From Chitinophagaceae bacterium (GTDB taxonomy: Bacteria > Bacteroidota > Bacteroidia > Chitinophagales > Chitinophagaceae), in the NCBI GenBank assembly GCA_947463755.1, contig CANHUK010000006.1, positions 1-14,414 on the forward strand: DNA of 14,414 nt, in the 5' to 3' direction. The translations under genes and the position numbers were made by a program. Each line of letters opens with the position of its first letter. Within the stretch, counting starts at the first letter, position 1. Under the pieces are notes generated by a model that was given only the letters and a program-made list of their open reading frames with translations, was not told where the DNA came from and ran no database searches. Of the stretch, positions 1 to 9,600 are shown piece after piece.

Positions 1-3000
1 CCGGTACAACTACGTCCAGCATTAGCGGTTCGGTTTGCCCGAATGAGGCAGTTACCCTTGGACTATCCGGCAACTCCTTCGGCGCAGGTCAGACCTACCA
101 GTGGCAGTCATCCGCCACAGCAGCAGGTCCATGGACCAATATCGGCGGGGTGCTGAATACGCCCGGTCTGACGGTCAATCCCTCCGCGACCATCTTCTAT
201 CGCTGTGCTGTGATCTGTACCGGTCAGACGGCTTATTCAACTGCGCTGCAGGTGACGGTGAATGCGTTCTTCCCCGGAGGAACCTATACCATCAATAAGG
301 CTCAACCTACCGGTGGTACGAATTTCAACAGCTTTTCCGATGCTTACTATGCCCTGCGATGCGGCATCAACGGACCGATCGTGTTCAACGTCGTGCCGGG
401 TAGCGGTCCCTATGTCGAACAGCTGATCATGGATCCGATCCAGGGGGCATCTGCCACCAACACCGTGACCTGGAACGGCAATGGAAATGCGATCCAGTAT
501 CTGTCCACCAACACAGATGAGCGCGCGACGATCAAATTGAACGGCACAGATCACCAGATATTCGACAGTCTGCGCATCGTGGCACTGGGTGCCACCTCCA
601 CGGAGTTCGGTTATGGCGTTCACCTCCGCAACAATGCGGATTCGAACGTGTTCCGGAAGTGCCGCGTCGAAGTTGACAAGACGCAAGCCTCAACCAACTA
701 TGCCGGCATTGTCCTGTCCGTCGGCCCATCCTCCACCGCTTCTGGTGACGCGGGCACGGATCACAACCTTTTTGATCGCAACGTGATCATTGGTGGTTAT
801 GTAGCCTTCCCGATATACGGAGCATCGGCTACACCGGTCACCAATAACCGTCTGATCGGGAACATCATCCAGGACTACTATCTGGATGGGGTCGATCTGT
901 ATTACGCCAACAATACCCTGGTACAGGGCAATGAATTCTCGCGGCCCACGCGTGATGTCGTGACGACCTACTACGCTGTTTATGCCGCCGGGATCAACCC
1001 GGGGCTGAAGGTCATCGGCAACCGATTCCATAATCCATTTGGCGCAGCGCAGACCTCTACCTCCGGGGCCTATCCTATCTATCTGTCCGGATCCGATGGA
1101 GATGCTACCAATCCGAACATCATCGCCAACAATGCGATCTATAACATGAACGGACTGGGAACGATCTATGCCATTTACAACAGTGGATCGGATAACACCC
1201 TTATCCATTACAACACTGTGGATATTACGACAACCCAGGCTGTCACCGCGGCATCATATGGATATTACCATTCGTCGACCACTACCGGTGTTGCATTGCG
1301 CAATAATATCTTCAGCATGCGTCGTGCGGGAAGCGGTTCGAAATTTGGCATCTATATGTTTGCCGGTACAGAGCTGCCCTCTAACCATAACGCGTTCTTT
1401 GTAGAAGGGCCATCCGCACATGTAGGATACAACGGAGCCAATCGCACGACGCTGGCGGCCTGGCAGACAGCCACCAACGGGGATGCCAACTCCGTATTCG
1501 GTAATCCGCTCTTTACCAGTCCTGCTACCGGAGATCTGAGGCCTCGTACGCCTGTTATCGACAATAAGGGTGCGCCCGTCACCAGTGTTACCGTCGACAT
1601 CACCGGGGCAGCCCGGAATGCGACGACGCCTGATCCCGGGGCATGGGAATTCACCGTGCCGCCTTGTACGACTCCGCCGACAGCGGGTACGGCCACGGCC
1701 ACCCCGAATGTCAACTTCTGCATCGGAACCCCCATTGCACTCGATCTGAATGGTGAAAGTTTCGGATCAGGCCAAACCTATCAGTGGCAAGTGGCTGCCA
1801 CGGCAGCAGGCCCGTGGACCAATGTGGGTAACCCATTGTTGTTCGCAGACACGGTCATCGAGGCCAGCAGATCCGGCTTCTATCGTTGTGTGGTGACATG
1901 CTCCGGCCAGTCAGCCACCAGCACTTCAGTGCAGGTGACCATGAACCCGCCTTTCCCGGGAGGTACCTATACGATCAACAACGCACAACCCACCACCTAT
2001 CCGACGGGCACGAACTTCAATAATTTCAATGCTGCAGTCGCTGTAATGCAGTGCGGCATTGCCGCGCCCGTTACCTTCAATGTGGTCGCCGGCACCTATA
2101 ATGAGCAGGTACTGATCAAGCGGATCACAGGAGCCTCCAACGTGAACCGCATCACCTTCCAGTCAGCCAACGGCAACCCCGCTTCCGTAACATTGCAGGC
2201 GAATGCATCCGCCGCGGCCAACTATGTGCTCATGCTTGATTCTGCGAGCTTCATCACGTTCCGGAGCATGACGATCAACGCTCAGAGCACCACCAATGGT
2301 CGTACCGTTGTGCTGGAAAATACCGCATCACATGATAGCATCCTGAATTGCATCATCACCACACCGGCCACAACCGTCACAAGCACTGCCAAGGCTGCCA
2401 TCTTCAGCGGCGGGCTCACCGGTCGCAATGTGGTGATCAGGGGCAATACATTGTCTGGCGGTGACTTCACCATCAACATGACCGGTTCGACATTGGAGTA
2501 TCCTGAGTATATATCGATCGACAGCAATACGGTGACAGGGGCCTTCAGCCGGAACATCAACGTGCTGAACATGCTCTATTCATCTGTCTCGAAGAACAGG
2601 GTCACCCTGGCCGCTCCCCGAACCACAGGCACCAACTACGGCATCTATATTTCCAATATAGATTCTGCTTATCAGGTGAACGGCAATGATGTAAGCATCG
2701 GAGCGATGTCTGCCTTTACATACGGTATGTTCATGACCAGCATGAACGGCGCCAACTACAATGGCAGCATGTCGAACAATCGGGTGCTGTCCACGGCCCT
2801 GTCCACCGGCACTCAGTATGGTTTCTATGCAAGTTCCAGCAGCCATGGTGTCATCCGCAATAATGTGGTCAATACCAGGACCTCCGGCACCAGCAGCTAT
2901 GCCTTCTACAGCACAGCAGGTACAGGCGCCCTCAAGATCCATAACAATACGATCCGGAGTGCATCACCTGCTGCGGGCACCACGAATATAGCGGGAGCCT

Positions 3001-6000
3001 TTGCGCATACGTCTGCCACGGACGGACCCATCGATATCCGGAACAACGTGTTCTTCCACGATGCCAATGGTATAGCATACCTGCACAGCTCCACGGGGCC
3101 GATCTACAGCGACTTCAATTTGTACTTCACGGGCGGCACCACGCTCATGCGCAAGAATACGACCAACTACGCCACCCTGCAGGCCTGGAAGGATGCAGAA
3201 TTCTGGGATTACAATTCCATTGTGATCAGACCTGCGGTTTCGGGTAACTTCCTGCAACCGGTACTGACAGATTCCACTGTGTGGGCCATGCATGGTCGCG
3301 GAGAACAACTGGAAGGGAATGATCGTGATATCAATGGCACTCTCCGCCCAACAACGCTTACCGCAGGCGTGCCTGACCTCGGAGCCTACGAATTCCTCCC
3401 CACGGTCCAGCCTCCCGTATTGAGCGGAACGCCCGCCATACCGGCTGCCGGAGCCACCCAGGTATTCTATTTCGGAACGGATACGGTTCAGACCATCCGT
3501 TGGGCGACCGGTTCCACCGTGCCTTCGGATGTCAAGGTACAGCGCTATTCCGGCGTCATCCCGCCTGCCCTGGCGACAGGTCAGAAGTCGATGTACTCTT
3601 ACAACGATGTACGCACCAGCGGCAGTGCCCCGACGAATTTCACCATGAAGCAGTTCTATTTCGAGCCCTGGCTGCGTGACATTGGTGATGAGCGTGCCGC
3701 CAAACTGGCACGTACCGTTCCGGCCGGCACCTGGCTGGTATCCGCCAACAGTGTTGCCGAGACCTTCGATAATACGCTGACCGAAGGAAATCTGAACTTC
3801 CTTGGTCGGTTCACAGGCTCTACGGATGGCGTCATCCCGCCCTCCGCCTCCAACGTGGCACCGAGTTTCATGACGGATACATCCAACCGCGGCACCCGTT
3901 TCTGGGTAGCCTACGGACATCACCAGGGCTTCAGCTCCAACAGCCAGTCGATGCTCCTGTATCTCAGTGCCACCGACTCTTCCAATGTGACGGTTCGGAT
4001 CAATGGCACCAACTGGTCGCGCACTTATGCCATCCCGGCCAACAGCGTGAAAGTGAGTGATGAAATTCCCAAGGCCGGTTTTGTGGATGCCCGTATCCTG
4101 AACGAAGGCTTGTACAATCGTGGCATCAGCATCACCAGCGACAAGCCCATCGTAGCCTACGCACATATATATGATGGAGCAAACTCCGGCGCAGGCATGT
4201 TGCTTCCCGTTGGAGCCTATGGCTACGAGTATACCTCGCTCAACTACAAGCAATACTATAGTTCCGATACCTATTCCTGGACGATGGTGATCGCCGACCG
4301 CGACAGCACCCTGGTGGAGATCACACCTGCGGTAACCACGAGAGGTGGTCGGCCGGCCGGGGTACCATTCCAGGTATACCTCAACCGCGGACAGGTCTAT
4401 AATGTCATGGGTACTACCAGCGGATCAGCAGGTACGGATATGACGGGAACCGTCGTTCGCTCCATCGCCAATGCCAGTGGCAGGTGCTATCCGATCGCGG
4501 TGTTCTCCGGCAGCAGCCGCACGGCCATCTGCTACACATCCAATGGCGATAACTTCATCCAGCAGGTATTCCCACGGACAGCATGGGGACAGAAGTACCT
4601 GACCTTCGCTTCGGCCAACTCCAACTCCAACACCGTGTACAACTCGAACATCTATCGGGTGATGGTGAAGGATCCGACGACTCAGGTCCGGCTCAATGGC
4701 ACCCTGTTGCCTGTTGCATCCCTGCGTACGCCCGGCAACTTCTACGAATTCAGTACCCCGGAAGGCGCGGGCAATGGTTCTGCCGTTTACGTGGAAGCCG
4801 ACAAGCCGGTACTCATGGCTCAATACATGGTGTCGACCAGTGCCAATGAATGCCCGGGTGTCACGGCTTCCGGCAACGGAGATCCGGAGATGATGTACAT
4901 CAGTCCCATCGAACAGGGCATCAAGTCGGTACAGTTCTACAATACCAACAACTCCGCGATCACTTCGAACCATGTGAACATTGTGATCCCGACGGCCGGA
5001 CTCTCCAGCCTGCGGATCGATGGTGCCAGCACCTTCACGCATACCTTCCCGCACCCGGGTCTGACAGGGTACACCTGCGTACGCCATGACCTGGGCGGCG
5101 CGGCCGGACAGCATACCGTAACGAGCGACTCGGCCTTCACCGCCATCACCTATGGCCTGGGCAGTGTGGAAAGTTATGGTTACAATGCCGGTACACTGGT
5201 ACGCAATCTGAGCGCGACGATCTCCTTCAACAACGTCTTCAACACGGCGGCCAGCAGCAATTACACCTGTAAGGGCGCGCCCTTCCGTATGAAGATGGTG
5301 CTGACGGCCCGTCCTACCAAGATCGTCTGGAACATGAGCCGCGTATCCGGCGTGACGCCAAATCTGGATGTCACCCAGAACAATCCGGTACCGACCGACA
5401 GCACGGTGATCGGTGGCAAGAAGTACTATACTTATATACTGGCTCAGGATTATGTCTTCAATCAGATCGGTGTGGTCAATGTTCCGGTCACCATCTTCGA
5501 CCCGAACATCGAAGGATGCGGCGGCTCTCTGGAACTCTCCCTCCAGATCGAAGTGAAGCCGGCTCCAGTGACGAATTTCCTTGTGAATTCCACTTACTGT
5601 CAGGGTGATGCCGTGCAATTCAGTGGCCTGTCAACGCCATACAGTGGCGCCACCGTGACATCATGGACTTACAACTTCGGTGATAACACGACCTCCAACG
5701 AGCGGAGTCCGAACAAGTTGTACCCTGTAGCCGGTACGTACAGCGTGAACCTCAAGGCGGTGAGCTCCGATGGTTGCGTGGGTGATACCACCAAGTCTGT
5801 GACCATCAATGCCAGACCGGTACCAGATATCCTGCAGGATACCGTCTTCGTCTGCTCCGGCTCTCCGGCGAATTTCACGGTGCGCAATCCGGCTACCGGC
5901 ACCCAGTATAGCTGGTATAGCCAGGCAAGTGGTGGAACGGCCCTGGCCACAGGTACTTCCTATACGGTGAACAATGTCACGGGTACTGTGAATATCTATC

Positions 6001-6599
6001 TGCAGGCATTGGCACTGAGTTGCTTGAGCAGCACCCGTGACCGGGCAACGGCTGCCATCAGGCCGGTATTGACCAATCCTGTTGCGGTAGTCGACTCGGT
6101 GACCACCAATACGGTGTACTTCCGCTGGGCGGCGGTGCCGAACGCTACGGGCTATGAGGTGACTACCAATGGAGGTACTACCTGGGCGACACCGTCTTCC
6201 GGTGCTACGGGACTGACCCATGTGGTATCCGGTCTGCAACTTGGAGCTACCGTTACCCTCCAGGTCCGGGCAATCGGTGGCTGTCTGCCGGCTGTGTCGG
6301 CACCGGTCAGCGGACAGACACGCACAGATGAGATCTACTTCCCGAACGCCTTCTCACCGAACGGCGACGGCAAGAATGATGTCTGGAGAGGCTATAGCAA
6401 CGTGGTACGTACACTCAAGGTCATGGTGTTCAATCAGTGGGGAGAAAAGGTCTTCGAATCCTCCAACCTGATGACAGGATGGAATGGTACCCAGGGAGGC
6501 AAGGAACAGCCGAGCGGGGTATACATGTTCGTCGCCGAGATCGTGAAGAATAATGGAGAACGGGTCATCCGCAAGGGTTCCGTGAACCTGGTGAGATAA
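1..6599 (+). CDS. Giant T9SS type B-sorted surface protein: Ig/beta-helix repeats, IgGFc-binding-like, PKD, Ig, FN3, CHU_C domain (5' partial)
   Basis: The reading frame (first full codon at position 3) is open to the left edge, so the start and signal peptide lie upstream; a GTG at 150 is internal, since the codons before it encode a normal part of the first Ig domain. The visible part is 2198 residues. Domains, numbered from the edge: Ig-like 1-88; right-handed beta-helix (pectin-lyase-like) 89-550, with Asn-rich rungs and a closing DPGAWEF; Ig-like 551-649; second beta-helix 650-1131, closing with DLGAYEF; unassigned beta-rich region 1132-1293; IgGFc-binding N-terminal-like domain 1294-1738, with RGTRFWVAYGHH, DKPIVAY, VEITP, VFSGSSR and GDPEMMY; Cys-containing domain 1739-1855; PKD with FGD, 1856-1939; Ig-like 1940-2022; FN3 about 2023-2108; CHU_C sorting domain about 2111-2198. 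The family suggests a secreted, cell-surface adhesin-like protein moved by the type IX system. The ligand is unknown, and the IgGFc name does not prove antibody binding. It lies 29 bp upstream of a paralogue. Confidence 0.93.
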   Translation, partial: GTTTSSISGSVCPNEAVTLGLSGNSFGAGQTYQWQSSATAAGPWTNIGGVLNTPGLTVNPSATIFYRCAVICTGQTAYSTALQVTVNAFFPGGTYTINKAQPTGGTNFNSFSDAYYALRCGINGPIVFNVVPGSGPYVEQLIMDPIQGASATNTVTWNGNGNAIQYLSTNTDERATIKLNGTDHQIFDSLRIVALGATSTEFGYGVHLRNNADSNVFRKCRVEVDKTQASTNYAGIVLSVGPSSTASGDAGTDHNLFDRNVIIGGYVAFPIYGASATPVTNNRLIGNIIQDYYLDGVDLYYANNTLVQGNEFSRPTRDVVTTYYAVYAAGINPGLKVIGNRFHNPFGAAQTSTSGAYPIYLSGSDGDATNPNIIANNAIYNMNGLGTIYAIYNSGSDNTLIHYNTVDITTTQAVTAASYGYYHSSTTTGVALRNNIFSMRRAGSGSKFGIYMFAGTELPSNHNAFFVEGPSAHVGYNGANRTTLAAWQTATNGDANSVFGNPLFTSPATGDLRPRTPVIDNKGAPVTSVTVDITGAARNATTPDPGAWEFTVPPCTTPPTAGTATATPNVNFCIGTPIALDLNGESFGSGQTYQWQVAATAAGPWTNVGNPLLFADTVIEASRSGFYRCVVTCSGQSATSTSVQVTMNPPFPGGTYTINNAQPTTYPTGTNFNNFNAAVAVMQCGIAAPVTFNVVAGTYNEQVLIKRITGASNVNRITFQSANGNPASVTLQANASAAANYVLMLDSASFITFRSMTINAQSTTNGRTVVLENTASHDSILNCIITTPATTVTSTAKAAIFSGGLTGRNVVIRGNTLSGGDFTINMTGSTLEYPEYISIDSNTVTGAFSRNINVLNMLYSSVSKNRVTLAAPRTTGTNYGIYISNIDSAYQVNGNDVSIGAMSAFTYGMFMTSMNGANYNGSMSNNRVLSTALSTGTQYGFYASSSSHGVIRNNVVNTRTSGTSSYAFYSTAGTGALKIHNNTIRSASPAAGTTNIAGAFAHTSATDGPIDIRNNVFFHDANGIAYLHSSTGPIYSDFNLYFTGGTTLMRKNTTNYATLQAWKDAEFWDYNSIVIRPAVSGNFLQPVLTDSTVWAMHGRGEQLEGNDRDINGTLRPTTLTAGVPDLGAYEFLPTVQPPVLSGTPAIPAAGATQVFYFGTDTVQTIRWATGSTVPSDVKVQRYSGVIPPALATGQKSMYSYNDVRTSGSAPTNFTMKQFYFEPWLRDIGDERAAKLARTVPAGTWLVSANSVAETFDNTLTEGNLNFLGRFTGSTDGVIPPSASNVAPSFMTDTSNRGTRFWVAYGHHQGFSSNSQSMLLYLSATDSSNVTVRINGTNWSRTYAIPANSVKVSDEIPKAGFVDARILNEGLYNRGISITSDKPIVAYAHIYDGANSGAGMLLPVGAYGYEYTSLNYKQYYSSDTYSWTMVIADRDSTLVEITPAVTTRGGRPAGVPFQVYLNRGQVYNVMGTTSGSAGTDMTGTVVRSIANASGRCYPIAVFSGSSRTAICYTSNGDNFIQQVFPRTAWGQKYLTFASANSNSNTVYNSNIYRVMVKDPTTQVRLNGTLLPVASLRTPGNFYEFSTPEGAGNGSAVYVEADKPVLMAQYMVSTSANECPGVTASGNGDPEMMYISPIEQGIKSVQFYNTNNSAITSNHVNIVIPTAGLSSLRIDGASTFTHTFPHPGLTGYTCVRHDLGGAAGQHTVTSDSAFTAITYGLGSVESYGYNAGTLVRNLSATISFNNVFNTAASSNYTCKGAPFRMKMVLTARPTKIVWNMSRVSGVTPNLDVTQNNPVPTDSTVIGGKKYYTYILAQDYVFNQIGVVNVPVTIFDPNIEGCGGSLELSLQIEVKPAPVTNFLVNSTYCQGDAVQFSGLSTPYSGATVTSWTYNFGDNTTSNERSPNKLYPVAGTYSVNLKAVSSDGCVGDTTKSVTINARPVPDILQDTVFVCSGSPANFTVRNPATGTQYSWYSQASGGTALATGTSYTVNNVTGTVNIYLQALALSCLSSTRDRATAAIRPVLTNPVAVVDSVTTNTVYFRWAAVPNATGYEVTTNGGTTWATPSSGATGLTHVVSGLQLGATVTLQVRAIGGCLPAVSAPVSGQTRTDEIYFPNAFSPNGDGKNDVWRGYSNVVRTLKVMVFNQWGEKVFESSNLMTGWNGTQGGKEQPSGVYMFVAEIVKNNGERVIRKGSVNLVR
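3..1652 (+). repeat. Ig-like + beta-helix module, copy 1 (5' incomplete)
   Basis: Within the first giant gene, an Ig-like domain (3-266; GQTYQWQ, AAGPWTN, FYRC..C) is followed by a beta-helix (267-1652) that opens with PGGTYTIN and NFNSFSDA. The helix has Asn-rich rungs typical of pectin-lyase-like folds, for example NRLIGNIIQ, NTLVQGNEF, NIIANNAIYN and VALRNNIF. It closes with DITG...PDPGAWEF, a usual cap for such helices in Bacteroidota. It aligns along its length with the module at 1653-3395. The beginning of the Ig domain may lie left of the window. Confidence 0.8.
1653..3395 (+). repeat. Ig-like + beta-helix module, copy 2
   Basis: This is a complete 581-residue module: an Ig-like domain (1653-1949; FCIGTP, GQTYQWQ, TAAGPWTN, FYRCVVTC) and a beta-helix (1950-3395; PGGTYTIN, NFNNFNAAV, VTFNVVAGTYNEQV, capped by LRPTTL...DLGAYEF). 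The similarity to copy 1 is clear in protein. In DNA many third positions differ, so the duplication is not recent. Confidence 0.8.
3396..3881 (+). other. Unassigned bridging region between beta-helix and IgGFc-like domain
   Basis: About 162 residues starting LPTVQPPVL and ending FMTDT sit between the last beta-helix cap and the IgGFc-like domain. The content suggests a beta-sandwich: alternating hydrophobic and polar strands, a central aromatic patch MKQFYFEPWLRDIGDE, and a terminal TWLVSANSV...NFLGRFTGSTDG resembling the end domains that follow beta-helices in some Bacteroidota secreted proteins. I do not recognise a named family. There is no counterpart in the neighbouring paralogue. Confidence 0.5.
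3882..5567 (+). repeat. Paralogous block, gene 1 copy: IgGFc-binding-like domain plus Cys-containing domain
   Basis: These 562 residues align with 6704-8413 in the next gene. Both copies start SNRG..FW(V)..GHHQ, share DKPIVAY/DVPIVAY, VEITP, RGQ.Y, SIANASG/SVANASG, VFSGSSR, WG..YLT, VKDPTT, GDPEM.Y.SP.EQGIK, IPTAG.SSLRIDG, DSAFTA.TYGLGSVESYGYNAGT, and then a second domain with one early Cys (YTC/FTC), PT.I.WN and VDNPVP/QNNPVP. The first part fits the IgGFc-binding N-terminal family (Pfam IgGFc_binding); its role in bacteria is not established. The second part is unassigned. Confidence 0.85.
6333..6596 (+). other. Type B T9SS C-terminal sorting domain (CHU_C / gliding motility-associated) of gene 1
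   Basis: This is an 88-residue C-terminal domain with the hallmark PNAFSPNGDGKND, then VFNQWGEKVFES, WNG, and PSGVYMFVAEI, ending in KGSVNLVR. It is the signal that directs type IX secretion of the SprB-like class. Type B domains generally need a matching PorP/SprF-like partner; one is encoded at 12267-13292. Confidence 0.93.
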
Positions 6600-6628
6600 T
6601 ATAAACCTGCGCTGCACCGTTGCCGGAG

Positions 6629-9600
6629 ATGGATCATAAGAGGCTTTTTATATGGATGGTATTGACCCTGTTCCTGAGTTGGAAAGGTTCTGCACAGAAC
6701 CTTTCCAACCGGGGACGGGAGTTTTGGGTCGGCTATGGACATCACCAGTTCATGGAGCCGGGACAAAGCAATACACAGGAAATGGTGCTTTATTTTAGTG
6801 CCGAACAGGCAGCCAGTGTCAAAGTGACCGTAAAAGGTCGTGCAGGCACCCTGGTAAAAACCTATCCGGTACCTGCCAATACCGTTATCGCCTCGGATTT
6901 CATGCCAAAGGCCGGCACGCTGGATTGCCGGTTGTACGACCTGCCCCCCAGCTTCGGAGGTACGGGCGGTGAGGGGTTGTACGACCTATCGATCCACATC
7001 GAAAGTGATGTTCCCATCGTAGCATACTCGCATACATTCGGCAGCGCATCTTCCGGAGCAACCATGCTCATCCCCGTGGAAACCTATGGTCATCAATATT
7101 ATTCCCTAAATAGTACTCAAGTATATCAACCCAATTGCTTTTCCTGGGCATATGTCGTGGCTGCTTATGACAATACCGTAGTGGAGATCACGCCTTCGGT
7201 CCAGACACGCACCGGAAAGCCGGCCAATGTTCCGTTCCGGGTCAATCTCAGTAGGGGACAGATCTATCAGGTGATCGGTGCCAACCTGACAGGGGGCAGC
7301 ACCTCCCTGGAATTGACCGGTACGAGATTCCGCTCCGTTGCCAATGCTTCCGGCGATTGTTATCCCGTGGCAGTTTTCTCGGGAAGCAGCCGTACGTCTA
7401 ATCCGATCTCATGCGGAAGCGGTGGTGGCGACAACGATAACCAGCAATGCTTCCCCACGCAATCCTGGGGTAAGCGTTACCTGACGGCACCGCTCTCGAG
7501 TTCCAATGGCGCTTCAACTTTCCAGCGCAACTCTTTTCGCGTATTGGTCAAGGACCCGACAACGGTGGTCACCCGAAACGGCGTGGCACTGACCGGACTG
7601 CAGCGGAATTCTTTCTATTTTTTCGAGAGCAATACAGCAGACGAGATCGTGGCCGACAAACCCATCATGGTGGCCCAGTACATGACGGGGGGAAGCTGTC
7701 TGAATGGTAGTCTCGGAGATCCGGAGATGATCTATCTGAGTCCCGTCGAACAGGGCATCAAACGGGTGGGATTCTATCGGAACACCCGGGAGGCCATTAC
7801 GGTCAACTACCTGACCCTGGTCATTCCGACGGCCGGCGTGTCATCCCTTCGGATCGACGGCAGTCCTGCTTTCGACCACACTTATCCTCACCCGAACGCA
7901 GCAGGTTATACGGTCGTAGTGAAAAGATGGACGGCCCAGGCCAGGCAGGCCACCGCTTCCAGTGATTCGGCGTTCACTGCTGTCACCTATGGACTGGGGA
8001 GTGTCGAAAGTTATGGGTACAATGCCGGTACCTTCATCAATAACCTCTCGGCCAGGAGCGGTTTGCAAAACATCCCGGATACCGCCGCCAAGGCACATGC
8101 CTTTACCTGTATCAATACGCCGGTAAAATTGTCGGCCCTGATGGCGGCCTATAAGCCGACCCGGATCGACTGGAACCTCAGCAAGCTGGGGTCTGTCATA
8201 TCTCCGAATACGGATGTCCGGGTCGATAACCCGGTGCCGGTGGACACCGTCTATGTCAACGGCATCAGATACTGGCGCTATGAGCTTCCGGGGACATATA
8301 CCTTCAGCAAGGCAGATACCATCTTCATCCCGATCAGCGGCTATCACCCTTCGATCGAAAACTGTTATACCCGCGAAGACCTGTCCATCCCCGTCGTCGT
8401 GAAGGCCAAACCCTCCGCAGACTTCACCTTCTCCCACACCGGTTGTACACGGGATACGATCTTCTTCAGGGCGAAGGATACGACATCCAACGGATACGTC
8501 AACCGCGACTTCGCATGGATCATGCCCGGAAACCGGAGGGTCCTCAGTACGAGGGTGGATACGCTGCTGCCCCCCGGATCCTATGCGATCAGGTTCGGCG
8601 TCGTCACCCGGGACGGATGTGCCAGTGACACCATCAAAACGGTCACGATCAGTGATAAGCCCTCTGCGGGTTTCGTGACCACGCCGGAGTCTGTTTGCAT
8701 GGGAACCGGTTTCCAGTTCCGGGATACCGCAAGCTCCGCCATCACGGTCAATAAATGGTACTGGCAGTTCGGCAATGGTCGGGATTCTATATCCACGACC
8801 GGGCCCACCCTTCAATACCTTTATCCCGCACCCGGAGAATACACGGTGAAGCATGTATCGAGCTCGAGCCCAACATGCATCAGTGATACCGTCACCAGGA
8901 AGATCGTGGTGTACGCACTTCCATCCGTCTCTTTCACGAATGATGCCAACGGCTGCATTGCTCCCGATGGGAAAGTGACCTTCAAGGCAACGGGTACCAC
9001 GCCCGATGGTCAGACCATGGCCAACTGGTTATGGAATTTCGGGGATGCGGCGGCCACACCAACGAATCCTAACACCGGCAGCGGTGTCGATACCAGTCAT
9101 CTATACCGATCCGGCACCTACAGCATTAAACTTACCGGGGTAACGGCCAGGGGTTGTACGAAGGACACGGTGATGTCACTTACGTTCAAGCTGAAACCGG
9201 CCCTCACCTTTGCCAGGCTGGATTCCGTCTGCCAGTCGGCCCCGGCATTGTCGATCGCCAAGGCCACGGTATCGAACGGGGTCACGGGCACGGGCACCTA
9301 TAAAGGGCCGGGCACCACCGCAGCCGGACAGTTCGATCCCAAAACGGCCGGACCCGGATTGCATACCATTATATATGTATTCAAAACGGCCGATAACTGC
9401 GAGGATTCAGTGTCCACCACCATTCGGGTGTGGGCAAGTCCAGTTGCCTCCTTTACCATCGCTGCAGCAGGTTGTCTGCCACCGGATGGCCGGGTGAGGT
9501 TTACCGGCACTTCCGTGAGCCCCGATAATCAGTCGCTCACGTATTTGTGGGATTTCGGTGATGCGAACGCCACCCCATCCAATCCCAACACGTCGACGAT

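Noticed and set aside
150..152. GTG as the start of the first giant gene
   Set aside because: The same frame is open to the window edge, and the residues before it (GQTYQWQ, AAGPWTN) complete an Ig-like domain matching the second copy.
267..3395. Calling the beta-helices pectate lyases
   Set aside because: The fold pattern fits, but I see no lyase catalytic motif, so only the fold is claimed.
2964..4253. 429-residue open frame on the minus strand (also 4425-5618, 7841-8854 and 9407-10393)
   Set aside because: These lie wholly inside clear coding regions on the other strand, their products are Arg/His/Gly-rich with no signal or domain, and they are explained by G/C-rich third positions in the real genes.
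4350..4359. Palindrome CGGCCGGCCG
   Set aside because: It is a G/C-rich stretch encoding Arg-Pro-Ala-Gly in a coding region; too short and without context.
6620..6622. TTG as the start of the second giant gene
   Set aside because: The ATG three codons later gives a standard signal peptide without extra residues; nothing supports the rarer codon.
6678..6709. Intrinsic transcription terminator
   Set aside because: The hairpin is strong, but it lies inside the gene and is followed by CGGGGACGGGAG, not a T-tract.
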